Of a DNA stretch of 64,000 nt, positions 60,922 through 64,000 are shown piece by piece. A program made the translations under genes and the position numbers. The stretch is taken from NCBI GenBank assembly GCA_964560495.1, contig CAZLMM010000022.1:11898-75897 (forward strand), written 5' to 3'. This DNA comes from UBA5069 sp964560495. Its GTDB lineage: Bacteria; Chloroflexota; Anaerolineae; Caldilineales; Caldilineaceae. The notes below the pieces were generated by a model. The model had not been told where the DNA came from and did no database searches. It saw only the letters and a list, made by a program, of their open reading frames with translations. Numbering within the stretch: position 1 is the stretch's first letter; every line of letters begins with the position of its first letter.

Positions 60922-62436
60922 TCATGCCCGTTGCCCGGCCATCATCAAGCCGATCCGCTCTCGCTCGGCATCTTCCGCCGCCATCTCACCCATGATCTGG
61001 CCTTCGTACAGGACGGCGACGCGATCGGAGATGGCGAAGATTTCATCCAGGTCTTCCGAAATGAGCAAGATGGCTGCACCCTGATTGCGCTCTTCCAGGA
61101 GAATCTTGCGCACATTCTCGGTGGCGCCGATATCCAGTCCACGGGTGGGATATGCGGCAATGAGCACCTTCGGCTGGCCCGAGATTTCCCGCGCCAGAAT
61201 CACCTTTTGCAGGTTGCCGCCGCTGAGTTTGCGCACCGGCGTCATAATCGAGGGCGTCGAAATATCGAAAAGCTTCACCAGTCGTCGCGCAGTGTCCTGA
61301 ATCACCTGGGCCGCCAGGAACACAGCGCCGCTCTGGGGTTTATCCCGGAAAGATTTGAGAGCCATGTTATCGGCAATAGAGAGATTGGGTGCGCTGCCCA
61401 CTGCGCTGCGGTCTTCCGGCACATAGGCGACGCCGGCGCGGATCATGACAATGGGGGCGGCGTTGGCGACGTTCTTGCCGTCCACAGCGATAGCGCCTCC
61501 GGTCAGTGGTCGCATGCCGCAGATCACCTCGGCCAGCTCGCGTTGGCCATTGCCCGCTACGCCGGCCACGCCCAAGATCTCTGCGGAGCGGACAACCAGC
61601 GATAGCTTGCGCAACGCTGGCAAGTTCTTGTTATCAAGCGCCTCTACGTCAGTGAGCTCCAGCCGCGCTGCGCCGGGGGTCAAAGCAGGCTTGTCCAGGC
61701 GGAATAGGACATCGCGGCCCACCATTAGGCTGGCGAGCTGCTGCTTGGTCATTTCCGCTGCGTCCACAGTCGCAACGACGCGACCGCTGCGCAGCACCGT
61801 GATGCGGTCGGCAATGGCCAACACCTCGTCCAGTTTGTGGCTGATAAAAATGACGGTCTTGCCGGCGGCGGTCATCGCGCGCAAGGTGCGAAAGAAGCCT
61901 TCGGTCTCTTGAGGCGTCAGCACCGCCGTCGGCTCATCCAGGATGAGAACCTGCGCCCCGCGATAGAGCATCTTGATGATTTCGACGCGCTGCTGCTCGC
62001 CCACCGAGAGCTGCCAGATGCGGGCATTGGGGTCGACAGGCATCCCATACTCGTCGCTGATGCGCTCCACTTCAGCGGCCATCTTCTTGAAGTCGAGGAT
62101 GAAGCTCACTTCTTTCAGCCCCAAGAAGATATTCTCGGCCACTGTCTGGACAGGGACGAGCATAAAGTGCTGGTGGACCATGCCCACGCCGGCCTGGATG
62201 GCCGCTCGCGGCGAATTGAACTCCGCGTGGCTGCCATTGACTGATATCGTCCCCGCATTGGGCTTGTACAGACCGGAGAGGATATTCATAAGCGTGGATT
62301 TGCCTGCGCCGTTCTCGCCCAGAAGCGCATGGATTTCGCCCTGGCGCGCAGCGAAATCCACATGGTCGTTGGCGAGCACACCCGGAAAGCGCTTGGTGAT
62401 GCCACGCATTTCAATGGCAAAGCGAGTTTCGGACAT
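60922..62436 (-). CDS. Double ATP-binding protein of the BMP-family ABC transporter
   Basis: A 504-residue protein with two ABC domains in one chain (YufO/RbsA type). The first has a full Walker A GENGAGKST (40-48), signature LSVGEQQRVEI and Walker B VLILDEPTAVL. In the second the Walker A position reads GVAGNGQREL, the degenerate form usual for this subfamily, while its signature LSGGNLQKVIL is intact. It energises the two permeases. ATG 62436 is 64 bp after the stop of the binding-protein gene, with a hairpin in between. Confidence 0.94.
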   Translation of the reverse strand: MSETRFAIEMRGITKRFPGVLANDHVDFAARQGEIHALLGENGAGKSTLMNILSGLYKPNAGTISVNGSHAEFNSPRAAIQAGVGMVHQHFMLVPVQTVAENIFLGLKEVSFILDFKKMAAEVERISDEYGMPVDPNARIWQLSVGEQQRVEIIKMLYRGAQVLILDEPTAVLTPQETEGFFRTLRAMTAAGKTVIFISHKLDEVLAIADRITVLRSGRVVATVDAAEMTKQQLASLMVGRDVLFRLDKPALTPGAARLELTDVEALDNKNLPALRKLSLVVRSAEILGVAGVAGNGQRELAEVICGMRPLTGGAIAVDGKNVANAAPIVMIRAGVAYVPEDRSAVGSAPNLSIADNMALKSFRDKPQSGAVFLAAQVIQDTARRLVKLFDISTPSIMTPVRKLSGGNLQKVILAREISGQPKVLIAAYPTRGLDIGATENVRKILLEERNQGAAILLISEDLDEIFAISDRVAVLYEGQIMGEMAAEDAERERIGLMMAGQRA

Positions 62437-62452
62437 AGACAGGCTGAAATGA

Positions 62453-62482
62453 CGAGGGCGACCCGCTTCTGGATCGCCCTCG
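62453..62482 (-). promoter_or_regulatory. Intercistronic hairpin between the binding-protein and ATPase genes
   Basis: A perfect 9-bp stem CGAGGGCGA/TCGCCCTCG with a 12-nt loop. It lies just after the lipoprotein stop. Such elements often stabilise or partly terminate the upstream message so the binding protein is made in excess. No T-tract. Confidence 0.45.
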
Positions 62483-62500
62483 TTGGCTCGATGATTCTGC

Positions 62501-63763
62501 TTACTGAGGTATCTCGGCGTCCGGCGCCACACCCTCGGCCAGCCAGGCCATGCAGATGGTGCAGTCCTCGCGTCCTTCGATTCCTTTCAGCCCTTCCAGG
62601 TCCGACTGGGTGAGCTGAACGCCCTCGGGCACGACAATGTTGCCTTTGTTGTCGTTGATCGGTCCCGTGAAAATGTCAAATCGATTCATTTCGCCAGCTT
62701 CCATCTTGGCAATGAGCTCTTGCACCATGGGGATCACCGAGGCGGGTACGGCGGGCTGCGGCGTCTGATCCTCTACGAAGCCAAGCAAACCCAGGCTGCC
62801 ACTGTCCACATCGAAATAGATGTCGTCGCCCTTGAAGGTGTCCTCCATCATGGATTGCACCAGGCGCACATATTCTGGTCCCCAGTTCCAATAGGGCACA
62901 GTCAGACAAGAATCCGGCGCAACGGCACAGGCGTTGCGGCTGTCGTAACCAATGCCAAATAGATCACGTTCGTCCGCCACTTGCACCGGCCCGGTGGTGT
63001 CTGCGCCGGTGATGACCACAACCGCGCCGGCATCGATGAGCGATTCCGCTGATTCACGCTCCAGATTCGGGTCGAACCAGGAGAAAGTCCAGCGAATATC
63101 GAGTTGGCATTCAGGGCAAGTCTGACGCATGCCCAATGCTGCTGCATTGATGTGACGAATCACTTCGGGAATGGGGAAGGGCGCAATGTAGCCGATGCGT
63201 GTTTGCCCCAGTTCTGCTGCTTTGGCGCCGGCGATCATGCCCACCAGATACTTCATGCTCTCCATGCCGCCAAAGAGATTGGCAAAGTTTTCTTCGTTCT
63301 TCTTGAAGCCCGAAACATGGACAAAATCCACGTCAGGGAATTCTTCGGCCACTGTGGCTGTGGAATCCATGTAGCCAAACGAGGTTGTGAAAATAGCGTC
63401 GAAGCCGGCCCGCGCCAGATTGCGAATGACGCGTTCGGCGTCGGCGCCTTCGGGTACGCTCTCCAGGTACGCAGTATGTACGGCGTCGCCCATCTGCGCT
63501 TCCAGGTACTCGCGTCCCTCATTGTGGGCATAGGTCCAGCCGCCGTCGCCGATGGGGCCGACATAGACAAAGGCAACGTTGAACTTGCCTTCCTGGGGTT
63601 CAGGGATCTGAATGGCGCCGGCTGCTGCTGGCGCACTCCCCGCCGGCGCTGCTTCGTCGCTTTCTCCTGCCGGGGGCGGGGCGACAGGGGCAGCGCAGGC
63701 GCTGACCAGTAGGGACAACACAGTCACCAAACTAAAGAGCATCAATAACCGTTTGTTTCGCAT
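62501..63763 (-). CDS. BMP-family substrate-binding lipoprotein
   Basis: A 420-residue lipoprotein, first in the import operon. The signal ends LLVSAC with acylated Cys23. A Pro/Ala/Glu linker (24-55) is followed by the PF02608 (Bmp/PnrA-like) domain: NVAFVYVGPIGDGGWTYAHNEG at the ligand site, FTTSFGYMDSTATVAEEFPDV, and VITGADTTGPVQVADE in lobe 2. GGGAGG is six bases before the ATG. Bmp proteins bind nucleosides or, in some cases, other amphiphilic nutrients. Two Cys pairs (CPEC, CTIC) are unusual additions and might form disulfides. Confidence 0.92.
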   Translation of the reverse strand: MRNKRLLMLFSLVTVLSLLVSACAAPVAPPPAGESDEAAPAGSAPAAAGAIQIPEPQEGKFNVAFVYVGPIGDGGWTYAHNEGREYLEAQMGDAVHTAYLESVPEGADAERVIRNLARAGFDAIFTTSFGYMDSTATVAEEFPDVDFVHVSGFKKNEENFANLFGGMESMKYLVGMIAGAKAAELGQTRIGYIAPFPIPEVIRHINAAALGMRQTCPECQLDIRWTFSWFDPNLERESAESLIDAGAVVVITGADTTGPVQVADERDLFGIGYDSRNACAVAPDSCLTVPYWNWGPEYVRLVQSMMEDTFKGDDIYFDVDSGSLGLLGFVEDQTPQPAVPASVIPMVQELIAKMEAGEMNRFDIFTGPINDNKGNIVVPEGVQLTQSDLEGLKGIEGREDCTICMAWLAEGVAPDAEIPQ

Positions 63764-63791
63764 AGAGTGCCTCCCTCTTTACTTGAAAGAC

Positions 63792-63931
63792 GATTTGGAT
63801 GCATTCAAACGTTTGCTGTAGGGCTTTGAACAGCGGAGAGGTCATCTTTCTGTAACAGCATAGTTCTGCCGCCGCCGTTCAAGCCTCTATGGAATGACCG
63901 ACTGTAACTGATCTTGAACACACTGATTGCC
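63792..63931. repeat. Repeat family R2, copy B
   Basis: About 140 bp upstream of the BMP operon. It matches copy A (52165-52297) along its length and continues like copy C at its end (CTTGAACACACTGATTGCC). The core inverted repeat is GGCTTTGAACAGCGG ... CCGCCGTTCAAGCC. No frame. Confidence 0.75.
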
Positions 63932-63959
63932 AACGAGCGCCACTTTATACTTCACTCTG

Positions 63960-64000
63960 TTTGAAACCAGGAGTTTTTGAACTGTGAAAACTCCTGGTTT
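63960..64000. repeat. Dispersed palindrome R1, copy 2 (cut by the window edge)
   Basis: Arms AAACCAGGAGTTTT and AAAACTCCTGGTTT pair perfectly around TGAACTGTG-type loop sequence. It is the inverse-oriented twin of 25159-25203. The right arm runs to the last base, so the element probably continues outside. Confidence 0.75.

Overview
The window is about 64 kb of a GC-rich (roughly 58-60 %) bacterial chromosome. Its gene content best fits a filamentous Chloroflexota of the Anaerolineae/Caldilineae type. This is an inference from a family B (ba3-type) cytochrome oxidase with a tiny subunit IIa, a B12-dependent ribonucleotide reductase, several PTPS-related/GT39-type membrane proteins with lectin-like C-terminal domains, paired MFS and BMP transporters, and an RNase J. 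No phylogeny was computed. Nearly all the DNA is coding. I see about 42 protein genes, one tRNA-Pro(CGG), one pseudogene, one intein, and intergenic spaces full of perfect hairpins.

Layout. 1-1.25 kb: the N-terminal part of a lipoprotein serine hydrolase (leaves the window on the left). 1.4-4 kb: a fatty-acid desaturase converging on a zinc alcohol dehydrogenase. 4.1-10.1 kb (minus): P-loop kinase, biotin carboxylase, biotin carrier protein, SecA. 10.3-14.7 kb (plus): nrdR behind a promoter with two NrdR-box-like sites 31 bp apart, then class II ribonucleotide reductase carrying a 370-residue intein exactly at the catalytic cysteine. 14.8-17.6 kb (minus): a methyltransferase and an amylosucrase. 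17.7-19.9 kb (plus): greA-lysS. 20-30.8 kb: an envelope-glycan island with four large membrane proteins, a secreted formylglycine-enzyme-like protein and a decayed copy of the same family. 30.9-33.3 kb: tRNA-Pro, an MtnP-like phosphorylase and an MFS transporter. 33.4-40.5 kb (plus): Gfo/Idh oxidoreductase, a Thr/Pro-rich secreted protein, uvrC, a large cNMP-binding-like/bacterial-PH membrane protein and an O-methyltransferase. 40.6-44.6 kb (minus): an SDR protein and pyruvate phosphate dikinase. 44.9-52.0 kb (minus): membrane-anchored XRE-TPR regulator, GH37 trehalase-like enzyme, two Sco proteins, CoxIIa, CoxII, CoxI and a terminator. 52.3-58.7 kb (plus): family 4 uracil-DNA glycosylase, RNase J, FtsK, MFS. 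58.7-63.8 kb (minus): a complete BMP-family nucleoside-type ABC transporter (lipoprotein, double ATPase, two permeases).

The most unusual structure is in the gaps. Three families of dispersed palindromic repeats recur at distant places (14.8, 25.0-25.3, 52.2 and 63.8-64.0 kb). At 25 kb members of the other two families lie inside what looks like a split copy of the third. Several other gaps hold one hairpin with a perfect 15-bp stem and a 3-4-nt loop, a uniform architecture that probably serves as the local terminator. The small gene for oxidase subunit IIa (41 codons, GTG start) is easily missed but has a good ribosome binding site and a 4-nt overlap with coxII.
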